A stretch of DNA of 44,093 nucleotides from an uncultured Opitutia bacterium (GCA_903827245.1 CAIKHO010000058.1:1-44093), one strand, 5' to 3'. Numbered from the stretch's first letter, positions 31,576-44,038 are shown. Program-made: numbers and translations. Notes: a model not told the origin generated them from the letters alone.

Positions 31576-32460
31576 ATGCTTTACGACCGGCCCTACATGC
31601 GAAGCGACTACCCTGGGGAAAAGACGCCGTTTCTGGTCTGGCTGCTGTCCGCGACGATCGCCGGCTTCATCCTGCAGAACATCTTTGCGGTCTGGATCGG
31701 GCCTTCGGTGGTCGATTTCGAAACGCTGGCCGCGCTGACCGTCACGGGCATCCGGCACGGGTATGTCTGGACGCTCGCCACCTATCCCCTGCTCCATCGC
31801 AATGTCCTGCACCTGCTGGTCGTGATGCTCAGCGTGTTTTTTATCGGGCGCGAACTGCGGCCGCATCTCGGCGACAAACGGCTGGGCTGGCTCACGCTCG
31901 CCGCCACCCTCGCCGGTGCGCTGGCCTGGCTCGCGGTGAATTTCCACGGTGGCGCCGGCTCGCTGATGGGGGCCACGCCCATCCTTTGCTGCTATTTCAT
32001 CGTCTTTGCCTGCCTGTTTCCCGACCGGGAGATTTCGTTCCTGGTTTTTTTCATTCTGCCAGTAACAACCCGGCCGAAATACGTCCTGTGGATTGCACTC
32101 GGCATCGACTTGTGCGGCCTATTTTTCAGTGAAATCCCCGGGGGCAAATACCAGACCGGCGTTCCTTACTCGGCCCACCTCGGCGCGATGCTGGCCGGCT
32201 GGATTTACTTCCGCTACGTCCATGACACGGGCTGGCCGTCGTTCAAGCGGGCCGAGATCGAACTGCCCCGTTGGATGCAGCGCAAAACCAACGTCCCCGC
32301 AGCTGCGCCATCCTATCAGGTCAACTTGACCAGCCGCCACGACCTCCGGGCCGAGGTGGACCGCATTCTCGACAAGATCAACAGCCATGGTTTCGGCTCC
32401 CTCAGCGCTGCGGAAAAACGCCTGCTCGATGAGGCCAAGGATTTGCTGAGCCGCCGCTGA
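31576..32460 (+). CDS. Rhomboid-like membrane protein lacking catalytic serine
   Basis: A 294-aa polytopic protein of the rhomboid family with a C-terminal soluble DUF6576-like tail (LRAEVDRILDKINSHGFGSLSAAEKRLLDEA). I start at the ATG at 31576, which begins a short cytoplasmic stretch before the first helix. Helix 2 has LLHRNVLHLLVVMLSVFFIG, where active rhomboids have HxxxxHLLFN; the Asn is replaced by Val. The expected GGSGAVMG nucleophile motif is GGAGSLMG, with Ala in the serine position and a Ser two residues later. The helix-6 His is present (YSAHLGAMLAGW). The protein therefore looks like a catalytically dead rhomboid, unless the shifted Ser can serve. It is followed two bases later by an open frame leading into the protease gene. 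Confidence 0.85.
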   Translation: MLYDRPYMRSDYPGEKTPFLVWLLSATIAGFILQNIFAVWIGPSVVDFETLAALTVTGIRHGYVWTLATYPLLHRNVLHLLVVMLSVFFIGRELRPHLGDKRLGWLTLAATLAGALAWLAVNFHGGAGSLMGATPILCCYFIVFACLFPDREISFLVFFILPVTTRPKYVLWIALGIDLCGLFFSEIPGGKYQTGVPYSAHLGAMLAGWIYFRYVHDTGWPSFKRAEIELPRWMQRKTNVPAAAPSYQVNLTSRHDLRAEVDRILDKINSHGFGSLSAAEKRLLDEAKDLLSRR

Positions 32461-32588
32461 GCGTGACGAATGAGCCCGGCCGCACAAAACTGTTTCAGCG
32501 CCATCAGGCACAAACCCCGGGTCAACCGGTCTTGAAGCTCTCCCAGGAAAATGAAACCTTCGCACGTTCCCCCTCCTCCCATTTCCCA

Positions 32589-35048
32589 ATGATCCCCTTC
32601 CCCGCCGCCTCACGTTCCGCCCTCCGCCGTTTTGCCGCCGGAGTGCTGGCGTCCCTGCTGTTCCCGGCCGGCCTTGCCCTCGGGGCCGATCTCGGCCCGT
32701 CGCCCGCCAAACCCCAGGATCCAACAGCGCTCATTGCCACCCCGCCGCGGGCCGCGGACCGCAAGTTTGAGACCTCCCCGACATTGCGCACCGAGGCCCG
32801 CTCGCTCGTCGACCTGCTCGAGCAGGTGAATTACAACCGCGATGCCGTGCGGGCCAGCGACTATGAAGGCGTCATCACCGACTTCATGGGCGAACTCGAC
32901 GGGCAACGCCTGATGTTCCTCGGCAGCGACAAGGCGGGGTTCTCCACCCGCTACGGCAAAAACCTCTATTGGAATATCAGAAACCTCGGCAACCTTGATG
33001 CCGCCTACGATATTTTTTCCATTTACCTGACCCGGACCGAGGCGCGCGTTAACTGGATCCTTGATGAACTGAAGAAGGACATTGATCTCTCCTCCGACGA
33101 GTTTTACCCCGCCGACCGCTCGAAAGCGGAGTGGCCCACCGATGCCGCCGCTGCGGACGACCTTTGGCGCCGGCGGCTCAAGTACGAGCTGCTGGGCGAA
33201 ATTCTGAACAAAAAAGCTCCCACTGCTCCCAGTGTCGGCGACAAGACGAATGCCTCCGGCAAGCTAAAGGCTCCCCTGGTCGTTGGCCAGCCCTACGCGG
33301 AAGGCGCGACCGGCACCGCGGCCGCAGGGAATACCGCCCTCCAGGGTGACGACTCCAAGAAGCTCGTCGAGGACGCCAAGACCGCCGTCCGCAAGCGCTA
33401 TGAGCGCATGCTCAAAAACGTGGGTGAAATTGAAAACGGCGAGATCGCCGAGATGTTTCTCTCCACCATCACGCAGCTCTACGATCCGCATTCTTCCTAT
33501 TTCTCCGCTGAATCGTTTGAGGAATTCGGCATTCAGATGAAACTCCGGCTCGTCGGCATTGGAGCGATGCTGAGCCTCGAGGATGATTACTGTGTCGTTA
33601 AGGAACTCATCCCGGGCGGCCCCGCTGACCTCAGCAAGCAGCTTCACCCGAATGACAAGATCATCGCCGTCGCACAGTCAGGCGGCGAGCCCGTCGAGGT
33701 CATCGGCATGAAGCTGCCGAAGATCGTCGAAATGATCCGCGGCAACAAGGACACCCAGGTTCATCTGATCTTGCAACCGGCCGCCGCGGCGGATGCCTCT
33801 ACGCGTAGCGAGATCGTCCTCACCCGCGACTTGGTCAAGCTCGAGTCCCAGCGCGCCCACGGCGCGATTTTTGACGTTCCTGACGCCGATGGCCGGATCA
33901 CGCAACTGGGGGTGATCACCTTGCCCAATTTTTACAACGCCAACGACGGTGACACCGACAGTGGCGAACAAACCAGCGCCTCGAAGGATGTCGCCGCACT
34001 GCTGAAGCGGTTGCAGGACGCCGGCGCGAAGGGCATCGTCCTCGACCTTCGCCACAATGGCGGCGGCCTGCTTTCGGAGGCGATCGATCTCACCGGGCTG
34101 TTCATCGGCAAGGGCCCCGTTGTCCAGGTGAAGGATTACCAGAATCGCATCACGGTGGACAGTGACGACAATCCGACTGTCACCTATGCGGGGCCGCTCG
34201 CGGTGCTGGTGGATCGTTTCAGTGCGTCCGCCTCGGAGATCGTCGCCGGCGCACTGCAAAACTACGGCCGAGGGATCGTCATCGGCGACACCTCCACCCA
34301 CGGCAAGGGGAGCGTTCAGCAGATCATCGAAATGCGCGAGTTCGTCACCCAACTGGCCCGGTCGCCTGTCAAGACGGGCGCCGCCAAGGTGACTATCCAG
34401 AAATTCTACCTGCCCAATGGTTCCTCGACCCAGCTGAAGGGCGTCGTGCCCGACATCATCCTGCCTTCGTTTGACGATTACATGCCGCATCTGGGCGAAT
34501 CCGATCTGCCCCATGCCCTCGCGTGGGATGAGATTCCCGCCAGTTTTTTTGACGGCAAGCCACTCGACTCCAAAGTGCTATCGCCCTTGCGCGAAAGCAG
34601 CCGCCAGCGGCAGGGCAAGCTGGAGGAATTCAGCTACCTCAAGAAGAACATGGACTGGTTCAAGACCCGCCAGGAGCAAAAGATGGTTTCGCTCAACCTC
34701 GGCGTGCGCCAGAAGCAGAAGGCCGAGGACGATAATTTCAGCAAGGAGATGAAGGCGGAGCATGATCGCCTCGCCAAGAATGACTTTGCCTTCAAGGAGA
34801 TCCGCCTCGGGCCGCCCCTGCCGCCGAAAATCAAGGCGCCCAAGAAGTCCGACGCCTCCGACAATGGTGATGCCGCGAATGACGATGACGAACTTAGCAC
34901 AGATGAAAACGACTCCTATGGGAAAGTTGACATCGACCTGCGCGAAGCCCTGCGCGTGATCGGTGACGCCCTAGTGCTTGGCAAGAGCCCCGATTTCGTT
35001 GCGAGCGGTCATGCTCCGCTCACGGTGCAGGATTCAAAGAAGGGCTAA
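32589..35048 (+). CDS. prc: Tail-specific (carboxy-terminal processing) protease
   Basis: An 819-aa periplasmic S41A protease (Prc/Tsp family) that degrades or trims proteins from their C-termini. I start at the ATG at 32589, which opens a signal peptide (ALRRFAAGVLASLLFPAGLALGA). A helical N-terminal region is followed by a PDZ domain (GIGAMLSLEDDYCVVKELIPGGPADLS) and the protease core. Catalytic residues are Ser547 in FSASASEIVAGAL and Lys573 in THGKGSVQQ. A Prc-type C-terminal domain (DUF3340-like) carries long charged helices (RQEQKMVSLNLGVRQKQKAEDD). An Ala/Gly-rich insert near residues 225-260 is not family-typical. It ends overlapping the convergent prmC gene by 15 bases. Confidence 0.92.
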   Translation: MIPFPAASRSALRRFAAGVLASLLFPAGLALGADLGPSPAKPQDPTALIATPPRAADRKFETSPTLRTEARSLVDLLEQVNYNRDAVRASDYEGVITDFMGELDGQRLMFLGSDKAGFSTRYGKNLYWNIRNLGNLDAAYDIFSIYLTRTEARVNWILDELKKDIDLSSDEFYPADRSKAEWPTDAAAADDLWRRRLKYELLGEILNKKAPTAPSVGDKTNASGKLKAPLVVGQPYAEGATGTAAAGNTALQGDDSKKLVEDAKTAVRKRYERMLKNVGEIENGEIAEMFLSTITQLYDPHSSYFSAESFEEFGIQMKLRLVGIGAMLSLEDDYCVVKELIPGGPADLSKQLHPNDKIIAVAQSGGEPVEVIGMKLPKIVEMIRGNKDTQVHLILQPAAAADASTRSEIVLTRDLVKLESQRAHGAIFDVPDADGRITQLGVITLPNFYNANDGDTDSGEQTSASKDVAALLKRLQDAGAKGIVLDLRHNGGGLLSEAIDLTGLFIGKGPVVQVKDYQNRITVDSDDNPTVTYAGPLAVLVDRFSASASEIVAGALQNYGRGIVIGDTSTHGKGSVQQIIEMREFVTQLARSPVKTGAAKVTIQKFYLPNGSSTQLKGVVPDIILPSFDDYMPHLGESDLPHALAWDEIPASFFDGKPLDSKVLSPLRESSRQRQGKLEEFSYLKKNMDWFKTRQEQKMVSLNLGVRQKQKAEDDNFSKEMKAEHDRLAKNDFAFKEIRLGPPLPPKIKAPKKSDASDNGDAANDDDELSTDENDSYGKVDIDLREALRVIGDALVLGKSPDFVASGHAPLTVQDSKKG

Positions 35049-35882
35049 GAGAAACCGGTCCCGACCGGTCAGATCCTGCTTCGACTCGACGGACGCAAAG
35101 CCGGCGGACGTGATGGCCTGCATGAGCAGCCCATGCTGGGCGATCCCGGTTTCGAGCGCGAGCAATCCGCCGGGCGATAGATAATCAGGGGCACCGGCAA
35201 TGATCGCGTGCAAGTCGCCGAGGCCCGTTCCATCCGCCGAGATCAAGGCCCCATGGGGCTCGAATTGCCGGACCTCGGGCTGGGTCGCCGCCGCCTCGGT
35301 TTCCGAAAGGTAGGGGGGATTGGCCACAATCAGATCGAAACGCACCCCGGCGGGCAGCTGCCCGAACCAATCCGAGCGCAAAAACTCCACCCGGGAGGAC
35401 AGGTCGGTCGCCAACGCATTCTCCCGCGCGAGGGCCAGCGCGTCCTCGCTGCTGTCCAGGGCGGTGATCGCGGCGGCGGCATAATGCTTCGCGAGCGCCA
35501 GCGCGATCGCGCCACTGCCCGTGCCGAGGTCGAGCACCCGGCCCGGGGGAGCGGCGAGTTTCTGGATCACCCGTTCGACGAGCAGTTCGGTCTCGGGCCG
35601 CGGAATGAGCGCGCGCCGGTCAACCTTGAGGCGCACGCCATGAAAATCCGTCGCGCCGATGATGTATTGCACCGGTTCGTGCTGGCCGCGCCGCCGGACC
35701 AAAGGACGGATTTTTTCCAGCTCCGGCTCGGTCAACAACCGCTCAAACTGGAGATAGAGCTGCATGCGCTTGAGCTCCAGCGCGTGCCCGACCAGCAACT
35801 CGGCGTTGAGGCGCGCCGATTCAATGCCTTTGCCTGCGAGGAAATCGGTCGTCTTCTTGATGATCTCGAGAACCGTAAGCAT
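35034..35882 (-). CDS. prmC: Release factor glutamine methyltransferase
   Basis: A 282-aa SAM-dependent enzyme that methylates the Gln of the GGQ motif in peptide release factors. The N-terminal helical domain is followed by the Rossmann fold with the SAM motif VLDLGTGSG (residues 116-124) and the catalytic NPPY at 188-191. The substrate gene prfA lies immediately upstream with an 8-base gap, so the operon pairs enzyme and substrate as in many bacteria. The 3' end overlaps the convergent protease gene by 15 bases. Confidence 0.95.
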   Translation of the reverse strand: MLTVLEIIKKTTDFLAGKGIESARLNAELLVGHALELKRMQLYLQFERLLTEPELEKIRPLVRRRGQHEPVQYIIGATDFHGVRLKVDRRALIPRPETELLVERVIQKLAAPPGRVLDLGTGSGAIALALAKHYAAAAITALDSSEDALALARENALATDLSSRVEFLRSDWFGQLPAGVRFDLIVANPPYLSETEAAATQPEVRQFEPHGALISADGTGLGDLHAIIAGAPDYLSPGGLLALETGIAQHGLLMQAITSAGFASVESKQDLTGRDRFLLALL

Positions 35883-35890
35883 CGCGTGCG

Positions 35891-37012
35891 TCAGTCCTCC
35901 TCCCCGGAAGTCCGCGACCGGGCCGGCGGCTGCACACCCGTCAGCTCGGCAAGTTTTTCCGCGAAGTCAGCCCGCTGCAAGGCGGTGATGATGGCATCGA
36001 TCTGGCCTTCCATCACCTGCGGGAGATTGTACAGCGTCAGGCCGATGCGATGGTCCGTCACGCGGTTCTGGGGAAAATTATAGGTGCGGATGCGCTCGCT
36101 GCGGTCGCCCGAGCCGATCTGGTTCCGCCGCTGCGCCGCATAGCGGGCGTGCTCCTCGTCCTCCCGTCGCTTCAACAGGCGGGAACGCAGCACCGTCAGT
36201 GCCCGGCCCTTGTTCTTCAGCTGCGAGCGCTCGTCGGCACACTGCACGATCAGCCCCGTGGGTTTGTGCAGAATCTGCACGGCGGAGTCGGTGGTGTTGA
36301 CCCCCTGTCCCCCGGGACCGCTGGCCCGGCTGACGGTGATCTCGAGGTCCTGCGGATCGATCTGGACGTCCACTTCCTCGGCTTCCGGCAGCACCGCCAC
36401 GGTCACGGTCGAGGTATGGATGCGGCCGTTCGCCTCGGTCACCGGCACGCGCTGGACGCGTTGCACCCCGCTCTCGAACTTGAACTGCTTATAGACATCG
36501 GTGCCGCTGATGAGAAAGATCACCTCCTTGAACCCGCCCCGTTCCGACACGCTGCTGCTCATCGGCTGGACCTTCCAGCCGCGGCTGTCGGCGTACTTCT
36601 GGTAGAGCCGCGCGAGCTCCGCGGCGAAAAGCGCCGCCTCCTCGCCGCCCGTGCCGGCGCGGATTTCGATCACCGTGTTGCGCGAGTCGGTCGCACCGGG
36701 CGGGATCATCGCCAGCAGGATCGTTTCGCGCAGCGCGGCGTGGCGGCGCTGCAGCTCGGGCAGCTCGGCAGCCGCGAGTTCGCGCAGGTCGGGATCGGCC
36801 CCGGCATGTTTCAACAGGGCCTGGGCCTCGCCGATCTCGCGGCCGAGTTTTTCCAGGACCTGGTGATCGGCCACCAGCTGGGTGAGCTTTTGATGCTCGC
36901 GCGCGACCTCGGCGGCATGGCGCGAGTTGGCGTAGAACGACGGCGCAGCCATCTGCGCTGCGAGTTCATCGAGGCGGCGTTGAAACGGGAAGATCTCGGG
37001 AAGGACGTCCAT
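35891..37012 (-). CDS. prfA: Peptide chain release factor 1
   Basis: A 373-aa class-I release factor that recognises UAG and UAA stop codons on the ribosome. The GGQ motif is at residues 234-236 (SGPGGQGVNT). The RF1-type PxT discriminator is PVT at 190-192 (RVQRVPVTEANGRIHTS), which rules out RF2. I start at the ATG at 37012 (MDVLPEIFPFQRR), matching family length; the open frame runs 23 codons further upstream without conservation. No Shine-Dalgarno is evident. It is followed by prmC and divergent from the HAD gene. Confidence 0.95.
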   Translation of the reverse strand: MDVLPEIFPFQRRLDELAAQMAAPSFYANSRHAAEVAREHQKLTQLVADHQVLEKLGREIGEAQALLKHAGADPDLRELAAAELPELQRRHAALRETILLAMIPPGATDSRNTVIEIRAGTGGEEAALFAAELARLYQKYADSRGWKVQPMSSSVSERGGFKEVIFLISGTDVYKQFKFESGVQRVQRVPVTEANGRIHTSTVTVAVLPEAEEVDVQIDPQDLEITVSRASGPGGQGVNTTDSAVQILHKPTGLIVQCADERSQLKNKGRALTVLRSRLLKRREDEEHARYAAQRRNQIGSGDRSERIRTYNFPQNRVTDHRIGLTLYNLPQVMEGQIDAIITALQRADFAEKLAELTGVQPPARSRTSGEED

Positions 37013-37120
37013 GCGGGGAAGGGCGCGCGGCGTGATTTGCGAATTGCGCGGGCCGCGGGTTGCGGCTTGTGTGAAAGGCAAAGCAACGCCCGGCGGCTCG
37101 CCTAGCGGTGCTGATCAGCA

Positions 37121-38149
37121 ATGGCTACAACGCTCTTCACTCAAAACACCATCGCCTGCATCTGGGATTTCGACAAGACCTTAATCCCCGACTACATGCA
37201 GTCGCCGCTCTTCCGGCGCTACGGCATCAACGAGGCGAATTTCTGGGAGGAGACCAACCGGCTGGCCGCCCGCTACAAGGAGCGGGGCTATCACCTTTCC
37301 CCCGAGATCGCCTACCTCAACCACCTGCTCACCTACGTGCGCGCCGGGGCGCTCAAGGGCCTGAACAACCAGATCCTGTTCGAGTGCGGCGCCGATATCA
37401 AATTCTACCCCGGCCTGCCGGAGTTTTTCGATCGCGCGAAGACGTTTGTCCGCGAAAAGCCCGAGTACCAGAAGCACGAGATATCCCTTGAGCACTATAT
37501 CGTGAGCACGGGCATCGCCCCGATGGTGCGCGGCAGCGCCATCGCGAAGCATGTGGACGGGATCTGGGCCTGCGAGTTCATCGAGAATCCCCTCCAGCCC
37601 GGTTTCCTCGGGCAGAAGGAGCTATCCATCGAGGCCGATGCCGAGATAGCCCAAATCGGACTGGTCATCGACAACACGACCAAGACCCGGGCGATTTTCG
37701 AGATCAACAAGGGCACGAACAAGAACCCGGCCATTGACGTGAATTCAAAGATGGCCGCGGAGGACCGCCGCATTCCGTTTCAAAACATGGTCTACATCGC
37801 CGACGGACCCAGCGATGTCCCGAGCTTCTCGGTCGTCAAGGGCAACGGCGGCAAGGCCTATGCGGTCTATAATCCGGCCAAGCCCGAGGAATTCGCGCAA
37901 AACGACCGCCTGCGTCAGGTCGGCCGCATCGATCATTACGGGCCCGCCGATTACACCGAGGGCAGCAACACGCCCAAGTGGCTCCGCATGCATATCCACC
38001 AGATTTGCGACCGCATCGTGGCGGATCGCGAGGCGGCAGTGGCACAAAAGGCTTCGCGCCCGCCCCGGCACTTGAATCCTACGCCGGAAGAGGAAGCGGC
38101 ACGGCGCGCCGTGGCCGCCGCGCCCAAGCAAGCCACCCTGTTTTCCTAG
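37121..38149 (+). CDS. HAD-superfamily phosphatase-like hydrolase
   Basis: A 342-aa cytoplasmic hydrolase of the haloacid dehalogenase superfamily. Motif I is WDFDKT with nucleophile Asp16 and Asp18. Motif II is represented by HYIVSTGI, and the late acidic motif by MVYIADGPSDVPSF. A long helical cap (residues about 25-115) lies between motifs I and II. The C-terminus carries a charged, Ala-rich tail (PTPEEEAARRAVAAAPKQATLFS). A phosphatase acting on a small phosphorylated metabolite is likely, but the substrate is unknown. The start is divergent from prfA with about 108 bases between. Confidence 0.85.
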   Translation: MATTLFTQNTIACIWDFDKTLIPDYMQSPLFRRYGINEANFWEETNRLAARYKERGYHLSPEIAYLNHLLTYVRAGALKGLNNQILFECGADIKFYPGLPEFFDRAKTFVREKPEYQKHEISLEHYIVSTGIAPMVRGSAIAKHVDGIWACEFIENPLQPGFLGQKELSIEADAEIAQIGLVIDNTTKTRAIFEINKGTNKNPAIDVNSKMAAEDRRIPFQNMVYIADGPSDVPSFSVVKGNGGKAYAVYNPAKPEEFAQNDRLRQVGRIDHYGPADYTEGSNTPKWLRMHIHQICDRIVADREAAVAQKASRPPRHLNPTPEEEAARRAVAAAPKQATLFS

Positions 38150-38162
38150 CCCGGCGCGCTCC

Positions 38163-38657
38163 TCAATGCAGGTCCGCGACCTGCTGTTGCCGGCTGCGAA
38201 GCTCGAGCGCGATGTTTTCCACCCGGGTGGCATAGTCGCGGCTCACCGCCGGAACCCGGCCGCTGACCACGGCCCCGATGCCCGCATTCCAAGCCAGCGC
38301 GATGTTGTAGATCGTGGCTTCGAGTCCGTTCCTTTCCAGTGAAGTTTTCAGCCAGTCGTAGTGCCGCACGGCCACCTCGTCGGACCGCCGGCGGTCAAGC
38401 GCCTCGTTGAACGCCCGCCGTGAGTACATCCTCCAGGTGTCCTGGCGGAACTGATAGGCCCCCAGTTCGCCGCAGGGTCCGGGCTCCTGGCGATCACGGG
38501 GATTTTCCACCGTATGGATCGCTTCCAGGGTTTCCCAGCGGGTGGAGGCGCGTGCCTCAGTGTCCAGCGCGACGAAGGTGCACACGGCTCCGGCCAGGAA
38601 CAATGCGCGTCTTCCCAATCCATGCTTGAGGTCGAATGTAGTCTTCACGCGCGCCAC
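38163..38657 (-). CDS. Small secreted lysozyme-like protein
   Basis: A 164-aa exported protein. The signal peptide (LGRRALFLAGAVCTFVALDTEARA) starts at a GTG at 38657 or possibly at the in-frame GTG at 38648. The mature part resembles the lysozyme/transglycosylase fold: TLEAIHTVENPRDRQEPGPCGELGAYQF contains a Glu at the end of a helix as in SLT enzymes. Later helices (AVRHYDWLKTSLER, ATIYNIALAWNAGIGAVV) match the A-x-NAG pattern. A peptidoglycan-cleaving or phage-like lysozyme role is plausible but unproven. It stands alone between convergent genes. Confidence 0.6.
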   Translation of the reverse strand: MARVKTTFDLKHGLGRRALFLAGAVCTFVALDTEARASTRWETLEAIHTVENPRDRQEPGPCGELGAYQFRQDTWRMYSRRAFNEALDRRRSDEVAVRHYDWLKTSLERNGLEATIYNIALAWNAGIGAVVSGRVPAVSRDYATRVENIALELRSRQQQVADLH

Positions 38658-38775
38658 TGACTGGGCGCGGGACTCCGTAGTTCGGTTATGTTCACAACTA
38701 TTTCGGACAAATAGCCGGAACCAGCGCCGTCGTGCAAAATGCGTACCAGCGCCAAAAAGACCCCCGGCCTCTGCC

Positions 38776-41571
<2,796 letters not shown>

Positions 41572-41730
41572 CGGGGTGTTTGCTTCTCTAGCACAGATTG
41601 TCCCTCCACGCGAAGCGAAGAATGAATCTCCCACTTTCCCTCGAGGCCCGTACCAGGGCAGGATGCACGACCCACCATCGGGTTGCCGGCGGCGGGAAAG
41701 ATTAGGCGCCGCCGGTGGATGCTTCCTTGT

Positions 41731-42780
41731 TCAGGCCCGGCGCCGGCCCGGCCAATTTTCCGGCCGGGTCCAGAACGCGTCCTCACGGCCGCCATAGTAG
41801 GCGGCAAGCACCTGGTCCATGACCCGCGAGGTCCGCCGGGCCGACTCGCCCGTGCTCGGACAGATTCCGCGGCCCAGCAGGTCATCGACCACGCTTTGGA
41901 TCAGCGGTTGGGCCACATGCGGCGGGTGCGGCAGGTCGAAGGTTTGCACGCCGTTCGCATTCTCGAATTTCAACGGCTCGGGCCCGAAGACGGAAAATGT
42001 CAGCTCTCCTTCCGTGCCGGTGATCCGGAGCGTGTCATCCCGCGTCGCACTCGCAAAATTGCATGTCATAGCACCCGGCACCCCTGCTGCGGTCCGGAAA
42101 CTGAGGGCCACGGTATCCTCGACCGCATAGGACGAGGCCAGGTTCGCCGCGGTGCCTGCGACCTCCGCCAAGGGTCCCAGCAGGTAGTCGATCAGGTCGA
42201 GGGCATGCGAGCCGACATCGAGGAAATGCCCGCCCCCCGCGGACGTCGCGTCGATGCGCCACTGGGCGTCCTTGCGATGATGCGGCTCGGCCAGCCGGTA
42301 ACTCACGCCCGTCAATGGTCCGAGTGCGCCCCGTTTGAGCAGTTCCCCGGCCTTCACGAACCGGGGCAGGCACCGACGGTAATAGGCCACAAACAGCGGC
42401 AGCTGGGCCCGGGCAAAGGCGGCGACCATGCGATCGCACTCGGCCGCATGGCGGGCCATGGGTTTTTCCACGTAGGCCGGTTTGCCGGCCGCCGCGACCT
42501 TGAGCGCGTAATGCTCGTGCGTGTCCGGGGAAGTGGCGATATAGACGGCATCCACCTCCGCATCGGCGATCAGCTGGTCCGCGTTATCATACCAGCGGGG
42601 CACGCCGTGACGCCGGGCGTAGTCCGCCGCCAGTTCCCCATTCCGCCGCATCACCGCGACCAATTGCGAGCCATGGGCCTTGCGAAAGCCCGGGCCACTT
42701 TTCACTTCCGTCACGTCCCCGCAGCCAATGATGCCCCAACGCACGGTGTCGCGCCCTGCAAAATGTTTTGAGACAGCCAT
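41731..42780 (-). CDS. Gfo/Idh/MocA family oxidoreductase
   Basis: A 349-aa NAD(P)-dependent oxidoreductase. The Rossmann motif is WGIIGCGDVTEVKSGPGF at the start. The catalytic Lys is in AYVEKPMARH. The C-terminal domain has GGGHFLDVGSHALDLIDYLLG, with Asp and His as expected. The best analogues are 1,5-anhydrofructose reductase, glucose-fructose-like or inositol dehydrogenases, but I cannot choose among them. It is not close in sequence to the oxidoreductase at 14887. It precedes the glucosidase gene on the same strand, consistent with a sugar-degradation pair. Confidence 0.9.
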   Translation of the reverse strand: MAVSKHFAGRDTVRWGIIGCGDVTEVKSGPGFRKAHGSQLVAVMRRNGELAADYARRHGVPRWYDNADQLIADAEVDAVYIATSPDTHEHYALKVAAAGKPAYVEKPMARHAAECDRMVAAFARAQLPLFVAYYRRCLPRFVKAGELLKRGALGPLTGVSYRLAEPHHRKDAQWRIDATSAGGGHFLDVGSHALDLIDYLLGPLAEVAGTAANLASSYAVEDTVALSFRTAAGVPGAMTCNFASATRDDTLRITGTEGELTFSVFGPEPLKFENANGVQTFDLPHPPHVAQPLIQSVVDDLLGRGICPSTGESARRTSRVMDQVLAAYYGGREDAFWTRPENWPGRRRA

Positions 42781-42854
42781 GCACCAGCCTGCGGGAAAAC
42801 GCCGGCTTTGTGCAATCCAGGTTTTTGGCTTGGCCGCTCCAGATCGATTTCTCG

Positions 42855-43595
42855 CTACAGCAAGTGCCGGATGGCCTCCACCCCGGCGGCGCTCACCAGC
42901 ACATAGCGGTGCGCGGTATCGACCCAGGAGGCAAAGCCCATGCCGTCACGAGTGCCTGACTCCGTGCCGGCCGACGCCGGCAGGCCGGGGAAATCCGCCG
43001 ATTGCAGGGCATACAGGTGAAAATCCGCGCCGCCACGGGTGAAGCAGATCTCGATCACGTCATGCCCCGCAAAACTGAGGGTGCGGCAGCCGGTCGCGCG
43101 CAGGGTCGCAAAATCCACCGGCAACTGGCCGCCGAGGTGCGTCGTCGGCTGGCTCAACATCACGTTGAGCGCATTAGCTGCATCGCCATGGCTGCCATGC
43201 CGGCCATGCAAGGTGTCGTCCACCGCAAAGGCCTCCAGCCGGTCCATCTGTGCCGGGCCGCTATGCCGCCAGAGTGCCGTTGCCGTAACGCCGATCATGA
43301 CCGCCACGCTGGCCGCCAACGCCATCCATCCCGGACGCGTCCACCACGAACGCACCGGCATGCCACCGCTGGCCCTCGCCCCGGCCAGAATCGCCTCACG
43401 CAGGCCCGGGGGCGGCGCAATTTCGCGCAAGCGGGCGGCTACGCCGGCCGCGTGCCGCTGCTCGGTGGCGAACCACGCACCGAGTGCGGGATCCCTCTGC
43501 GCCTGGGTCAGCGCATCGCCGAACATCGGGTCCCCGGCATCGCTGCCCCCCGGCCGATAGGCACTGAGAATGAATTTTGCCTCCTGGTTCGTCAT
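42855..43595 (-). CDS. Membrane anti-sigma-factor-like protein
   Basis: A 246-aa single-pass membrane protein. A cytoplasmic N-terminal helical domain (TNQEAKFILSAYRPGG onward, residues 1-80) would bind the sigma factor. The membrane helix follows (WMALAASVAVMIGVTATALW, about 90-109), and then a periplasmic sensor part rich in small residues, with a Cys pair (GCRTLSF and EICFTRG). The start overlaps the sigma gene stop as ATGA and has a strong Shine-Dalgarno (AGGAGGAGG, 43602-43612 region). Its place directly after an ECF sigma gene is the basis for calling it an anti-sigma factor; the signal sensed is unknown. Confidence 0.8.
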   Translation of the reverse strand: MTNQEAKFILSAYRPGGSDAGDPMFGDALTQAQRDPALGAWFATEQRHAAGVAARLREIAPPPGLREAILAGARASGGMPVRSWWTRPGWMALAASVAVMIGVTATALWRHSGPAQMDRLEAFAVDDTLHGRHGSHGDAANALNVMLSQPTTHLGGQLPVDFATLRATGCRTLSFAGHDVIEICFTRGGADFHLYALQSADFPGLPASAGTESGTRDGMGFASWVDTAHRYVLVSAAGVEAIRHLL

Positions 43596-44038
43596 GATCG
43601 TCCTCCTCCTTTGGCCGCGGAAAATGACACCACCTTGGTGCGGCCCGTGGATTCCTCGCGCGCGAGCGCCGCGCGTAGCTGGGATTTGCCGCGCGACAGG
43701 CGCGACATCACCGTGCCGACAGGCACCTCCAGCGCGCCGGCAATTTCCTGATACGAGAGATCCTCAAGGTAAAAAAGGGTGAGCGGGGCGCGAAACACCT
43801 CGTCCACGGACTGCAGCGCGGCCATGACCGTGGCCGCGTCGAGTCGTGCCACGCGGTCCACTTCCTCGGCGGCCACGTCTGCCTCGCCCGGCGGAAGATC
43901 CTCCAAGGACGTGGCGCGTGCATCGCGCCGGCGGCCGCGGAGGAATTCACGGTAAAGCGTGGTCAACGACGATCTGAATCCGGCAACGACGACAATCTGA
44001 TTTCGACATTGTCGTTGAGGGGTGCCGCAACGCGGCAC
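43592..44038 (-). pseudogene. ECF sigma factor, region 4 intact, region 2 missing
   Basis: The open frame encodes a complete sigma region 4: LQSVDEVFRAPLTLFYLEDLSYQEIAGALEVPVGTVMSRLSRGKSQL. It also keeps the segment that normally follows region 2.4 (LTTLYREFLRGRRR). Region 2, which binds the -10 element and core polymerase, is absent. Upstream of LTTLYREF the frame runs into a hairpin element (43984-44039) and codes only junk (MPRCGTPQRQC). An ECF sigma of this type should have about 60-80 more N-terminal residues, so the gene has probably been cut by the repeat, or its 5' part continues beyond the window. The stop overlaps the anti-sigma start (ATGA). Confidence 0.7.
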
